Shown here piece by piece: positions 11,099 to 20,753 of a stretch of DNA of 64,000 nt. The translations under genes were made by a program, and so were the position numbers. Within the stretch, counting starts at the first letter, position 1. Every line of letters starts with the position of its first letter. Location: positions 88,582,616-88,646,615 of the forward strand of contig CM041294.1 in NCBI GenBank assembly GCA_023052935.1. Reading direction: 5' to 3'. A model generated the notes under the pieces. The model saw only the letters and a program-made list of their open reading frames with translations, did no database searches and had not been told where the DNA came from. Origin of the DNA: Piezodorus guildinii. Lineage: Eukaryota > Arthropoda > Insecta > Hemiptera > Pentatomidae.

Positions 11099-12190
11099 CT
11101 ACATACATCTCGGACCGCTATCACTGTTGAGATTTTCATCTGGCTTCAACGTCCAGAGATATATTAAATCTTTTCTAATGGATTTTACCATTTTGGGAAT
11201 ATTTCCTGAGGAAACCTTTTTTCTGGAATTCTTATTTAATTGAAGGGGTTTCATTACCTCTTTCGTTTTAATTATAACATTCTGTTTATGTAAACTCGCA
11301 TTATAAGTTGATATTTTATTATTATAGTCGAGCGATTTATTATTTTTAAATTTTAATTTATCTTTATGGATAGCCGGAGGCTCCTTAGACTGGCTTGTCC
11401 TGTCATCATACATAGATTGTTTGTTATGTTTAAAGTTTTGATTTGACAATTTGTTTAATTTAACTTTCGATTTAGCACCAAATTGATTTACTTTTTTGAT
11501 ATATTTTTTCGAATTCCTTTTTTTTCCTTTAGTAAATTTAATACGATGTATAGAATATGTTTTTATTCTTTTGGATATTTTGACATTTTTCTTTTTCGTT
11601 TTCCACCGATGTGATTTTTGTTTTGTTGAGTTTTCTTTTTCGATGTTCACAATGTTATTTAAATTATCGCACTTTGAATTTTCTCTCTTATTTATTTCTG
11701 GATCTAAACTAAATGTTTTCCCGGTTTTGTCTCTATCTTGTTTTAGCGGTAATGTTTCAGAGTCTATTTTCTTTTCTTGAATATTAATTTTAGGTAATTG
11801 TTCAAATTTATTATTTGGAATTCCGGATTTTATTTTTGGCTGTTCGTCAGCGTCTTTGGACAAAAAATGTTCGGGTGGAAAAGGTTTATTAAAATTTGTC
11901 TCGGTTGGGTTATGATCTTTAAATTTACGTATTAGAATATTTAACAAATCGTCAATATTGTTTAAATCATAAAACTTAATTTCATCCGCGACTGTTTTAG
12001 AAAGGTGACATTTGGCCATCTTACATATCCTGAATTCATTAACGATTCTAAATGGATTATTTTCTGCACAAAAAGTGTCTTTAATTTCTTTTACGTTATT
12101 TATGAATTTAAACAAAGTATGCGGTTTACCATCAAAGTACGACATAGGCATATGCTCAAAGTCTGAGTTTCGAAAAAGTAACGATTCCAT
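11099..12190 (-). CDS. Gag-like protein of the non-autonomous LTR element
   Basis: An uninterrupted 363-codon frame. Residues 1-100 have the spacing of a retrotransposon capsid domain: YFDGKPHTLFKFINNVKEI, then FRICKMAKCHLSKTVADEIKF, then a DLLNILIRKFKDHNPTE end. Residues 110-363 are extremely Lys/Asn-rich and basic, with no CCHC knuckle, no protease DTG and no RT motif. This fits an errantivirus-type Gag whose RNA binding relies on basic tails. It is the only ORF between the two LTRs. An A-run of about 30 follows the stop on this strand (11054-11083). The frame is intact, consistent with recent insertion. The Gag assignment is by pattern, not by alignment. Confidence 0.65.
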   Translation of the reverse strand: MESLLFRNSDFEHMPMSYFDGKPHTLFKFINNVKEIKDTFCAENNPFRIVNEFRICKMAKCHLSKTVADEIKFYDLNNIDDLLNILIRKFKDHNPTETNFNKPFPPEHFLSKDADEQPKIKSGIPNNKFEQLPKINIQEKKIDSETLPLKQDRDKTGKTFSLDPEINKRENSKCDNLNNIVNIEKENSTKQKSHRWKTKKKNVKISKRIKTYSIHRIKFTKGKKRNSKKYIKKVNQFGAKSKVKLNKLSNQNFKHNKQSMYDDRTSQSKEPPAIHKDKLKFKNNKSLDYNNKISTYNASLHKQNVIIKTKEVMKPLQLNKNSRKKVSSGNIPKMVKSIRKDLIYLWTLKPDENLNSDSGPRCM

Positions 12191-12626
12191 ATTTTTTATT
12201 TTTTTAGATATTAAAATCTTACTTATGTCTACTATAATTTAAATTTTACTTAAATTGTGCTCAGTAACAATCATTATCTGATTATAAAAAAATTTGATGT
12301 GATTTTTATACAACTTATATTAGTATTCATAAAATGTCATACATTTTAAATGTTATCACAATTAAACAGCACATAAACATACATATAAAATAAATAATTT
12401 TAAAATCTTACTGCGTTAGTTCTTAACATTCCTCCTGGATACCTGTTGAGCAGTGAAGTCCAGTGAGGTTCAGCAGGACATCTCCGGTGAGTATTGTCTT
12501 GACTGAAGGAGGGTGCGAGATGATCTTCTTAGTTTGGTGTCTATCTTCTTGTAGATCCTCTTCAGAAGTATCTTCGTCCTCTCGGAAACTGCGAAGTCAT
12601 TCAAAATCTAATTTGATGCTTGCAGT

Positions 12627-12643
12627 GCCTGTCTCGGGCGCCA
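12627..12643 (-). other. Primer-binding site, tRNA-Lys-like
   Basis: Plus strand TGCCTGTCTCGGGCGCCA region. It matches the 3' end of tRNA-Lys(UUU), CCTGTTCGGGCGCCA, except for one extra C. On the element strand the site starts TGGCGCCCGA. Confidence 0.6.
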
Positions 12644-13048
12644 GTTAATGAATCACACACAGTGAAGATATTAATAATAATGCTTTTATTATCAGAACAA
12701 AATATATATTCAGAATACAATAAACTGTGCTGAGGAGTTAGGGTGACTACAAGTGTACATTCCGAGGTCTCCTTCTATGAGTGTGACACAAGTAAATGTT
12801 ACAACTAGAGTGATGAGTTTTGAGGATCAAAAGGTATATATAGCAAGGTTTTGTAGAGGGGATAAGGATTCGGCATGGGTACCTCAAAGCAAGTGCTTCC
12901 AGATGGTTGGGTCCTAAGTACAGGTATGTGTTCTTTGTCGGTACTTGGTCTGTCCTTTCTAGGTTTATGGGTGACACCCTCAGGTATAGAAAAGGAAGTT
13001 ATTAATAATTACTGTATATTATTTATAAGTTAAGTCTCATTCTATAAC
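12643..13048 (-). repeat. 5' LTR of the Gag-only element
   Basis: A 406-bp copy. The outer edge abuts TATC, duplicated at the far end; the inner edge abuts the primer site. Confidence 0.9.
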
Positions 13049-13399
13049 TATCGCTCATGCGTATTTCAAATCGCATTTACTTTCAATGTTTTTTATTGAT
13101 ATAGGGATGAATTATCGTGCATTCGGGTGGTTATGATTACATTTTTTGAGCTCTATCCTTTATCGCTCATGCGTATTTCAACTTGCACTTACTTTTAATG
13201 TTTTTTATTGATATAGGGGTTAATTAATGTGCTTTCGGGTGGTTATAGTTACGTTTTTTGAGCTCTATCTTTTATCGCTCATGCGTATTTCAACTCGCAT
13301 TTATATTTAACGTTTTTTATTGATATATAGGTTATTAATTGTATTTGCGTTTGTAATTACGTTTTTTTGAGCTGTATTTATTGTCGTTTTTTCGCATTT

Positions 13400-13964
13400 C
13401 AACTTGCCTTTAATTCTTATCTTTTTATTGTTATAGGCTGTTGCACAATGCTTTTTATTGTTGTTTTTGCACGTTCTGATTACTTTTTTGAACTGGATGT
13501 TACATCGCGCTTGCGCATTGTTTTAGATCACTTTTTATTTAAGTTAAAATGTGCACTAGCTATAAAAAAAATGTCATAAACTCTATTAGTATTCCCGAAA
13601 ACACTATAAACGATCACTCTATCAAATATTCGTGAAACAGGAACATAACTTGAAATGAGTAAAAGCGATAACAAATAAGGATCAAATAATGTTACAAGAA
13701 CACACGAAAATAGAACAAACGATTCCTCAATTAAATTATCAAATAATTGTAAGAACAAGTTAGGAAGTGGGTCTATTATAAAATATTTAGTTAAAAAAAC
13801 TTACACAGAACGCTAAAAAAGGAACTATAACTATTCCTTTTATAAAAAAATAATAAGATAAAAATAAATAAAAAAAAGCTAAATGATGTAGGTATATTCC
13901 AGCAACGTTATAATGAGAACTAAAAACAAAATAATCAATCAAAAACTTAATCATAACCACCCGA
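13400..13964. other. Spacer between foldback arms
   Basis: AT-rich sequence between the inverted arms. Short open frames on both strands have no recognisable motif, and no transposase was seen. Confidence 0.5.
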
Positions 13965-14960
13965 AAGAACAATAATTAATCCCTATATCAATAAAAGACG
14001 TTAACAGTAAATGCAAGTTGAAATATCCAAGAGCGATAAAAGATAAAGCTCAAAAAAACGTAATCATAACCACCCGAAAACACAACAATCAATGCCTATA
14101 TCAATAAAAAACATTATAAGTAAGTGCAAGTTGAAATACGCATGAGCGATAAAGGATAGAGCTCAAAAAATGTAATCATAACCACCCATATGCACGATAA
14201 TTCATCCCTATATCAATAAAAAACATAAAAAGTAAATGCGATTTGAAATATCCATGAGCGATAAAAATACAGCTCGAAAAACGTAATCATAACCACCCGA
14301 AAACACAATAATTCATCCCTATATCAATAAAAAACATTGAAAGTAAATGCGAGTTGAAATACGCATGAGCGATAAAAAATACAGCTCGAAAAACGTAATC
14401 ATAACCACCCGAAAGAACAATAATTAATCCCTATATCAATAAAAGACGTTAACAGTAAATGCAAGTTGAAATATTCAAGAGCGATAAAAGATGGAGCTCA
14501 AAAAACGTAATCATAACCACCCGAAAACACAACAATTAATGCCTATATCAATAAAAAACATTATAAGTAAGTGCAAGTTGAAATACGCATGAGCGATAAA
14601 GGATACAGCTCGAAAAACGTAATCATAACCACCCGAAAACACAATAATTCATCCCTATATCAATAAAAAACATTGAAAGTAAATGCGATTTGAAATACGC
14701 ATGAGCGATAAAAAATACAGCTCGAAAAACGTAATCATAACCACCCGAAAGCACAATAATTAATCCCTATATCAATAAAAAACATTAACAGTAAATTTAA
14801 GTTGAAATACGCATGAGCGATAAAAAATACAGTTCGAAAAACGTAATCATAACCACCCGAAAGAACAATAATTAATCCGTATATCAATAAAAGACGTTAA
14901 CAGTAAATGCGAGTTAATATGCACTTGAGCGATAAAAAATACATCTCGAAAAACACACAC
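13965..14960. repeat. About 113-bp tandem repeat, right arm (inverted)
   Basis: Roughly nine units, the reverse complement of the left-arm array. They carry CGATAAAAAATACAGCTCG and CATAACCACCCGAAA. Confidence 0.93.
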
Positions 14961-15205
14961 ATTAATCACATTAAAACACATTAATTATTCCCAAAAACTA
15001 TCCCTCCCCTCTAAAAATTCAAAATCAACAACTATTTTAAAACTAAATATTTTTTTTAAATATTAGTTCGTAAAAACAGAACTTGATATCAAATATCTAA
15101 AAAAAAACAGTGATATGATATGCCAAAATTATTAAAATAGTCATAATTTTAATTAAACTAATTATTTTTTAATAAATAAATAAATAAAACGGAATATTTC
15201 AGGCT

Positions 15206-15413
15206 AGGAGTGAAGAAAAAGGTGACATTTGACTTGGAAAAGGTAACATTTGAAATGGAAAAGGTGACATTTGAAATGGAAAAAGTTACATTTGACTTGG
15301 AAAAGGTGACATTTGAAATGGAAAGGGTTACATTTGACTTGGAAAAGGTTACATTTGACTTGGAAAAAGTTACATTTGACTTGGAAAAGGTTACAATTGA
15401 CTTGGAAATGCTA
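15206..15413 (+). repeat. 21-bp minisatellite, right arm
   Basis: Nine or ten units with the heptad frame K/R-V-T-F/I-D/E-L/M-E. They end at the tip of the foldback element. The TAG that closes the frame is made partly by flanking host bases. Confidence 0.92.
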
Positions 15414-16001
15414 TAGAAACATGTGTTTTATTAAAAAATCTATTGCATTATTATCTAAAATAATCAGTTAGTTGTATGTTCATTTCATCACTCTCTATTA
15501 ACCGTTTTTGAGAAAATCGAAAAAAGGTGCAAAATGAATGGTATAAAGTGCCTCTTCTGGTAGGCTCATTTTGATGAAAAAAGTTTTGTCACGTCTCGGG
15601 CGTATAGTTGTTATTAAAATCGAGTTTAATCAATTTATATATTTACCTGTTTTTCATCAGCGTTAACAAGATAATCTAGTTATTATTATTGAATCTACAA
15701 AATTAAAGGTACTTTAGGGGAAGAAAAATATCGGCATTTAAGCCCTGTCAGACCATTTTTATCTAAATAAAACCTACATGATATTAAAGCCCATTAAATT
15801 TTACATCGATATAGCGAGTTTAATAAAAATCGTCGGAACCGTTTTTGAGAAAATCGAAAAAAGGTGCAAAATGCATGGTATAAAGTGCCTGTTCTGGTAG
15901 GCTCATTTTGATGAAAAAAGTTTTGTCACGTCTCGGGCGTATAGCTGTCTTAAATATGAAATTTCAGTTTCATAGGACTTACCGTTTCCGCCCGGGAGCT
16001 A

Positions 16002-16047
<46 letters not shown>

Positions 16048-16189
16048 ACACAAACAGACCTTTTTGCGGGACTTGGTTATTTGGACTCAGGGGACCCTAA
16101 AACGTGTATTTCCGTTGAAAACTGGAATTCGAAAATTTTCACGATCGCAATACTTCCCCTTACTATATATAGTAAGTGAAAGTAAAAAT

Positions 16190-17062
16190 AGTGAAATATC
16201 TAACTGATACCAAAGCGGATTTCCATACCTACCAGCTACGCCAAGAGAGAGCTTTAAGGGTTGTAATCAGAAACTTACACTCCTCGACACCAGTTGAAGC
16301 TATTAAAGAAGAACTAACGGAGATAGGCTGTAAAGTGCGGCAAGTCACTAATGTCCTAAAGGATAAAATTCCATTACCTCTCTTTTTCGTGGACTTGGAG
16401 CCATCGGAAGGGTTGAACAAATCTATGACCTCAATAGATTGTACTATACCAGTGTAAGAGTTGAAAAACCTTACATAAAGAAAGAGATAGTTCAGTGCCA
16501 TAACTGTCAAGTATATGGTCATACTAAAAGTTATTGTCATCACATGCCACGATGCGTGAAATGCGGTGAACAGCACAAGTCTGTGGAGTGTACAAAACCA
16601 AAATCAACACCAGCTGAATGTGCTTATTGCCTCAAGGACCACCCGGCCAACTATAAAAGATACCAAATCTATAAGGAACTGAGGACCAGGTTTCAAAAAC
16701 CTCAAGTACTGGATGAAACAGCAAGACATGCAAGAAATAGAAGAGAACCCTCAAAACTTATTGATGCCAATTTATCATTTTCCCACTTACTTGGAGGTGG
16801 GAATCAAAGTACTGAAGCCGTGGCCCTGCCGGAACTACAGAATGTACCTCAATCCATTCCACATATACCTCTTCCTCAAAATGTAACCAATCCTAAAAAT
16901 CCTAATCAACCACAAATCTCTCATATCCCTCCTCCTTCAAATGCCACAGACCTTACCAGTTTGATGACATCCTTTATCTCCGAAATTAAATCCCTTGTTA
17001 TGCCCATCACTCATTACGAATCCCATTCCTGCCTTAAAAAATCCACAAATGACTTCACCTAA
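16190..17062 (+). pseudogene. Jockey-like LINE ORF1, C-terminal part (right half of split copy)
   Basis: Continues the protein cut at 8523: VKYLTDTKADFHTYQL, RVVIRNLHSSTPVEAI and LPLFFVDLEP (a PRE_C2HC-type region, about 16200-16420). After a shift near 16435 come zinc knuckles CHNCQVYGHTKSYCHHMPRC and CVKCGEQHKSVEC, then CAYCLKDHPANY (16495-16660). A Pro/Asn-rich tail ends at 17060. ORF1 of Jockey-type LINEs is the RNA-binding Gag-like protein. Same family as, but clearly diverged from, the LINE at 55-60 kb. Confidence 0.85.
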
Positions 17063-17540
17063 TTCCTTATCCATTCTCCTTTGGAATGCAAATGGTGTTA
17101 GAACTCACACTGACGAACTTACAGCCGTACTGCAAGACAAAAACATTGATGTTGCACTCATTACTGAAACTAGACTAACCACTAAACAGTACTTTAAAAT
17201 ACCAGGATACACGACATACCGGATAGATCATCCAGACAGCAAAGCCCATGCCGGTACTGCTGTCATTTCCCGCCCACGATTACCTACAAGCAACATCCAT
17301 TGTAATGAAAACCTTATCCTTTCCGCTTATCATTGCATCAGTATATTGCCCTCCTAAACATCCCATTTCCTCTGCCCAATTTGGATCCTTCCTCAACTCC
17401 TTGGGTAATCACTTCATTTTGGGTGCAGACTTAAACGCTAAGAATCAACAGTGGGGTTCTAAAACCACCAATTCTTGTGGACGGACGTTGCAGTCTGCAC
17501 TCAACTCCCGACGCTTTCATCTCAAATCCGGACCCGGACT
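17058..17540 (+). pseudogene. Jockey-like LINE ORF2, endonuclease start only
   Basis: Reads SILLWNANGVRTHTDEL, NIDVALITETRLT, IASVYCPPKHP and, after a shift near 17345, ILGADLNAKNQQWGS. This is the apurinic-type endonuclease of Jockey LINEs. The coding match ends near 17540, so RT and the 3' end are missing. Confidence 0.82.
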
Positions 17541-17645
17541 TCTTTAGATAATCAAAAACGGTCGATTGGCAGGCTCCTAACTCCGCAGCTATCTCACGAA
17601 CAGTAATTCGTGGATTGTTTGCGATGACAGCCATGGTAATCATTG
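17535..17645 (-). pseudogene. Mariner-type transposase HTH fragment
   Basis: On the minus strand, IANNPRITVREIAAELGACQ followed by STVFDYLKKSG matches the second helix-turn-helix of Tc1/mariner transposases (xRxTVRELAxELGxSxSTVxxHLKKIG). No catalytic D residues or inverted termini are seen, so this is a short remnant abutting the truncated LINE. Confidence 0.6.
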
Positions 17646-17881
17646 TAACATTCTAGACCTATAGTTTTCATTATTTTGAAATTTCCCTATCGAACGACTT
17701 TTTGTTTTTGGACTTTATTCACCACACAAAGACATGTAAACAGTCTATTTTGTGGAGCAAACTAATCCGCCACCAATTATAAAAAACAACAACATGAAAA
17801 TCCGTTTTCAAAATATCTAAATGTGTCCTTATAATAGCCAATATTTCCATTTAATATGATAATTATAATTATTTGTTTCAG

Positions 17882-18673
17882 GTTGGTTGCTGTGGTGTCC
17901 AATGGGAAGTAATAAAACATTTTAAGGACCACTTCGTGAGATACCAAATGGCTTCTTTGAATACAACCTCGTCAATTAAAAAAATTTTAGAAATTTCTAG
18001 ATCAAATTCAGAATTTTTTATCAATTATACATATTCAAATAACAATTTAGTGAAAAGAGTAACTAAGATGAGATTACCTAACGACAGGTGCTTTGCAGGA
18101 TTCATTAATCAAGAAAACTTGAAACTTTTTTTTGCTAATAGAATGTATCGATTACAAATTCCATTACGAAGGAGACTGATAGAAATCAGACGATTATTGA
18201 ATAAGATTAATTTATCAATAAATAACTATGAAAAGCAAGCAGTAATAATGTTTCGAGGTTGTAAAACGCAACAGGGAAAATGTTTCAAAGATATAAATGA
18301 ATGGTTAAAGTCTACATTGAACTCGTTGTCTTGTGCAATACGCCCAGACTGCCCGATCTTTAAAATAAGTCATCATTCCAAAGGAATAAGCAAAATTTGT
18401 GCAAACGATCAATTTAGTTGTAGTAATGGAAATTGCATTCAAAGTAATCTGTTTTGTAACGGAGAATGTAATTGTACAGATTGTAGCGATGAACCTTCTC
18501 ATTGTATTAGCCAATGCTCTGAATTTCGGTGCAGAAGAAATTTCAACTGTGTTTCGAACAAAACGAAGTGTAATGGGTTCGATGACTGTGGAGACGGGAC
18601 TGACGAAGAAGGATGTCCATCAACCAGCATGATGCGATCAAAGTATCATCGAGTAAATTGTTCAATTGCATGA
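17882..18673 (+). CDS. LDLa-repeat secreted protein, exon 2
   Basis: Opens after a strong acceptor (TTATTTGTTTCAG, ending 17881) in phase 0 and stays open for about 260 codons. Residues 1-170 form an unrecognised basic region with several Asn-glycosylation sites and four Cys. Two LDL-receptor class A modules follow. The first spans about 18399-18512 (CANDQFSC...CNCTDCSDEPSHC) and the second about 18515-18616 (CSEFRC...CGDGTDEEGC). Both have six Cys and the acidic Ca-binding CxDxSDE-type ends. A one-base insertion at about 18670 breaks the frame at the start of a third LDLa module. Likely extracellular; the signal peptide is supplied by the exon at 6421. No protease domain is seen, so it is not obviously a modular serine protease. 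Confidence 0.6.
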   Translation, partial: VGCCGVQWEVIKHFKDHFVRYQMASLNTTSSIKKILEISRSNSEFFINYTYSNNNLVKRVTKMRLPNDRCFAGFINQENLKLFFANRMYRLQIPLRRRLIEIRRLLNKINLSINNYEKQAVIMFRGCKTQQGKCFKDINEWLKSTLNSLSCAIRPDCPIFKISHHSKGISKICANDQFSCSNGNCIQSNLFCNGECNCTDCSDEPSHCISQCSEFRCRRNFNCVSNKTKCNGFDDCGDGTDEEGCPSTSMMRSKYHRVNCSIA

Positions 18674-19286
18674 AGGAAAGTTCTTGTGCAAAAATAAGAA
18701 ATGTATCAGTCTGAAAAATGTATGTGATGGTTATAATAACTGTGACGATTGGTCTGAAGAAGGTGTTCACTGTAAAGTCGGGCGGTGTACACCGAAATGT
18801 AAAAGGAGAGGTTGGGTCTGCATTGCTAGGCCAATTGGATCCCAATGTGTCATTGGATGTCCTCCAGGAACCTATGAAACAACTAAAGGCTGCAGTCCTC
18901 AAACCAGACGCTCCTTTAACAAGCTTGGTTGAGTTCATTAAAGATACGCCACGCCTTAAAATAAGATACGCTGCGAGGTTCAAATTCTGAAAAATAGAAC
19001 GATTAGCATCATTTCTAAATCTTTACAAAGAGTAGTAAAATGTAAAAAACGCATGTTCAGCATATTATCAGGGAAAGTTCAGACATCAAATAGGACTATT
19101 ATTGGTAGATCTATTATTAATAATGCTGGAACTGTTAATAGTGAATCAAAAAATGTGGACATAAACAACATAATAGTAAAACGCCAAAAGCAAACACATC
19201 ACCACAATATTTCAACCATTCACAAATGAACCCGAAGGGTTAAAAGAAGTAGGAGACCTTGATTTTGAAAAGAGAATGAATGACAC
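18628..19286 (+). pseudogene. LDLa/Cys-rich cassette, copy A
   Basis: Encodes, across three frames, a third LDLa module (FLCKNKKCI...CDDWSEEGVHC). A Cys-rich module follows (CTPKCKRRGWVCIARP...CPPGTYETTKGC), then a basic helix-rich tail. Compared with copy B it has single-base insertions at about 18670 and 18898. It is the first of three cassettes. Confidence 0.7.
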
Positions 19287-20100
19287 CAGCATTGCAGATG
19301 TTATTGACAAGCCTTATACAGGTACCGAAGACTCAAAAGACGACAATAAATCTTTGTACTTTGTTTTACCAGAGAAAAACAAAGAAGCCCCAAAACAAGA
19401 CGATAAATTGTTGAACTTTGTTTCACCAGAGAAAGAAATCGAACTCTCAAGAGAATTAAGTGACCCTTATTTCATTAAAAGAACTAATGGAAGTAGCAAC
19501 TGAAAGAAATGGATAAACCTAATAAAAATAACGATAAAATAAATGGCAATACTACAACTACAGCAAGCCCTACAATACATGAACCTTTTATAGAAGGGGA
19601 TGAAGGGACGAAAGAATTGGGAGACATTGATTTTGCCAGAAGACCTAGTAAAAGCAGAAAAAATAATGCCATTAACAAAATCACCCCAAGTGACGAAACG
19701 CTAAAAGAAAAGAATACGAGTACAGTTTCCACAGCATTTAAACCTTTCACTGAAGCAGGCGAAGGATTGGTAGGTGATCCCGATTTTATTAAAAGAACTA
19801 ATAAAAGCAGCGAGGCAGAAGAATTAGACAAACCTATAAAAGTAACGAAACAACAAAAGATAATACCACGAGTTCAGTAAGGCCTAAAACACTTAAACCT
19901 ATTGGCAACGAAACGCTACAAGACCATACTAGTACCACAAGTCCTAAAACAATTGAAAATACAAGAAACAAAACTAATACTAGAACAACAGCAAGCTCTA
20001 CAACACTTGAACCAACTGGGAACGAAACGTTCCAAGACATTACTACTACCACCATAAGCCCTACAAAACTTGAACCTTCAAGAAAGAAACGATAAAACGA
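19287..20100 (+). pseudogene. Thr/Ser-rich block 1 with repeated acidic motif
   Basis: Three overlapping frames encode Thr/Ser/Asn-rich linkers with many N-x-T sites. Between them lie short motifs such as KELGDIDFARRPSKS, GDPDFIKRTNKSS and SDPYFIKRTNGSS. Homologous to 21955-22500. Frame changes occur near 19500 and 19880. Mucin-like and probably extracellular if expressed. Confidence 0.6.
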
Positions 20101-20718
20101 AGCATGATGCGATCAAATTATCAACGCATAAATTGTTCAATTGCTGAAGGAAAGTTCTTGTGCAAAAATAAGAATTGCATCAGTCTGAAAAATGTATGTG
20201 ATGGTTACAATAACTGTGACGATTGGTCTGAAGAAGGTGTTCACTGTAAAGTCGGGCGGTGTACACCGAAATGTAAAAGGATAGGTTGGGTCTGCATTGC
20301 TAGGCCAATAGGATCCCAATGTGTCATTGAATGTTCTCCAGGAACCTATGAAACAACTAAAGGCTGCAGTCTCAAACCAGACGCTCCTTTAACAAGCTTG
20401 GTTGAGTTCATTAAAGATACGCCACGCCTTAAAATAAGATACGCTGCGAGATTCAAATTCCTGAAAAATAGAACGGTTAGCAACATTTCTAAATCTTTAC
20501 AAAGAGTAGTAAAACGTAAAAAACACATGCTCAGCATATTATCAGGGAAAGTTCAGACATCAAATAGGACTATTATTGATAGATTTATTATTAATAATGC
20601 TGGAACTGTTAATAGTGGATCAAAACAAGTGGACAAAAACAACACTAATAGTAAAACACCAAAAGCAAACAACCCACCACAACATTTCAACCATTCAAAA
20701 ATGAACCCGAAGGGTTAA
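20101..20718 (+). CDS. LDLa/Cys-rich cassette, copy B (open)
   Basis: The best-preserved cassette, open for about 200 codons. NCSIAEGKFLCKNKNCI...CDDWSEEGVHC forms an LDLa module. Next is a second Cys-rich module with six to seven Cys (CTPKC...CIARPIGSQC...CSPGTYETTKGC), resembling EGF/TIL-type folds. A tail rich in Arg/Lys (RVVKRKKHML) and Asn closes the cassette. Upstream and downstream frames do not join directly, so its place in a transcript is uncertain. Confidence 0.5.
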   Translation, partial: SMMRSNYQRINCSIAEGKFLCKNKNCISLKNVCDGYNNCDDWSEEGVHCKVGRCTPKCKRIGWVCIARPIGSQCVIECSPGTYETTKGCSLKPDAPLTSLVEFIKDTPRLKIRYAARFKFLKNRTVSNISKSLQRVVKRKKHMLSILSGKVQTSNRTIIDRFIINNAGTVNSGSKQVDKNNTNSKTPKANNPPQHFNHSKMNPKG

Positions 20719-20753
20719 AAGAAGTAGGAGTCCTTGATTTTGAAAAGAGAATG

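Larger units (their letters stand above)
10024..13048 (-). mobile_element. Young LTR retrotransposon with only a Gag-like ORF
   Basis: Direct repeats 10024-10430 and 12643-13048 appear identical by eye except for one extra A, so insertion is recent. Host repeat sequence is interrupted between TATC (10020-10023) and TATC (13049-13052), a 4-bp target duplication. LTR ends are AGTTAATG and CTATAAC. The minus-strand 5' LTR holds a TATATATA promoter motif. Inside are a primer site, a polypurine tract, one Gag-like ORF and no protease, RT or integrase. It is therefore non-autonomous and would need enzymes from a relative. LTR ends resembling AGT...ACT and a Gag without zinc knuckles point to the gypsy/errantivirus side of Ty3/Gypsy (inference). 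Confidence 0.85.
8649..15413. mobile_element. Foldback-type element with long inverted arms
   Basis: Two long, nearly identical inverted arms (8649 to about 13400, including the LTR insert, and 13965-15413) begin TAGCATTTCC and end GGAAATGCTA. They are flanked by TA on each side. The empty site is seen in another copy of the host repeat (about 36828), which reads straight through. Each arm is built, from the tip inward, of a 21-bp minisatellite, about 200 bp of unique AT-rich sequence, and a tandem array of roughly 113-bp units. The spacer, about 13400-13964, has no convincing transposase. This layout matches Foldback (FB/Galileo-like) elements. The autonomous partner is not in the window. 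Confidence 0.8.
8524..16183 (+). mobile_element. (AC)n-cored interspersed element, copy 1, split by foldback element
   Basis: Left part 8524-8648 starts CTGGTGCGGGCAACACACG and contains GACTTTCACTTACC. The right part, 15414-16183, carries the middle region, an (AC)n tract (16005-16050) and the terminal palindrome ending GTAAGTGAAAGT. Without the insert it would be roughly 0.9 kb. It is flanked by AAAAAT at 8518-8523 and 16184-16189, inside LINE ORF1. The right part has an internal duplication: about 15495-15605 repeats at 15835-15945. It has no coding capacity. See the separate finding on the family. Confidence 0.8.

Noticed and set aside
9100..14960. CRISPR-like array
   Set aside because: Tandem units of about 113 bp have no unique spacers, and the locus is a eukaryotic foldback element.
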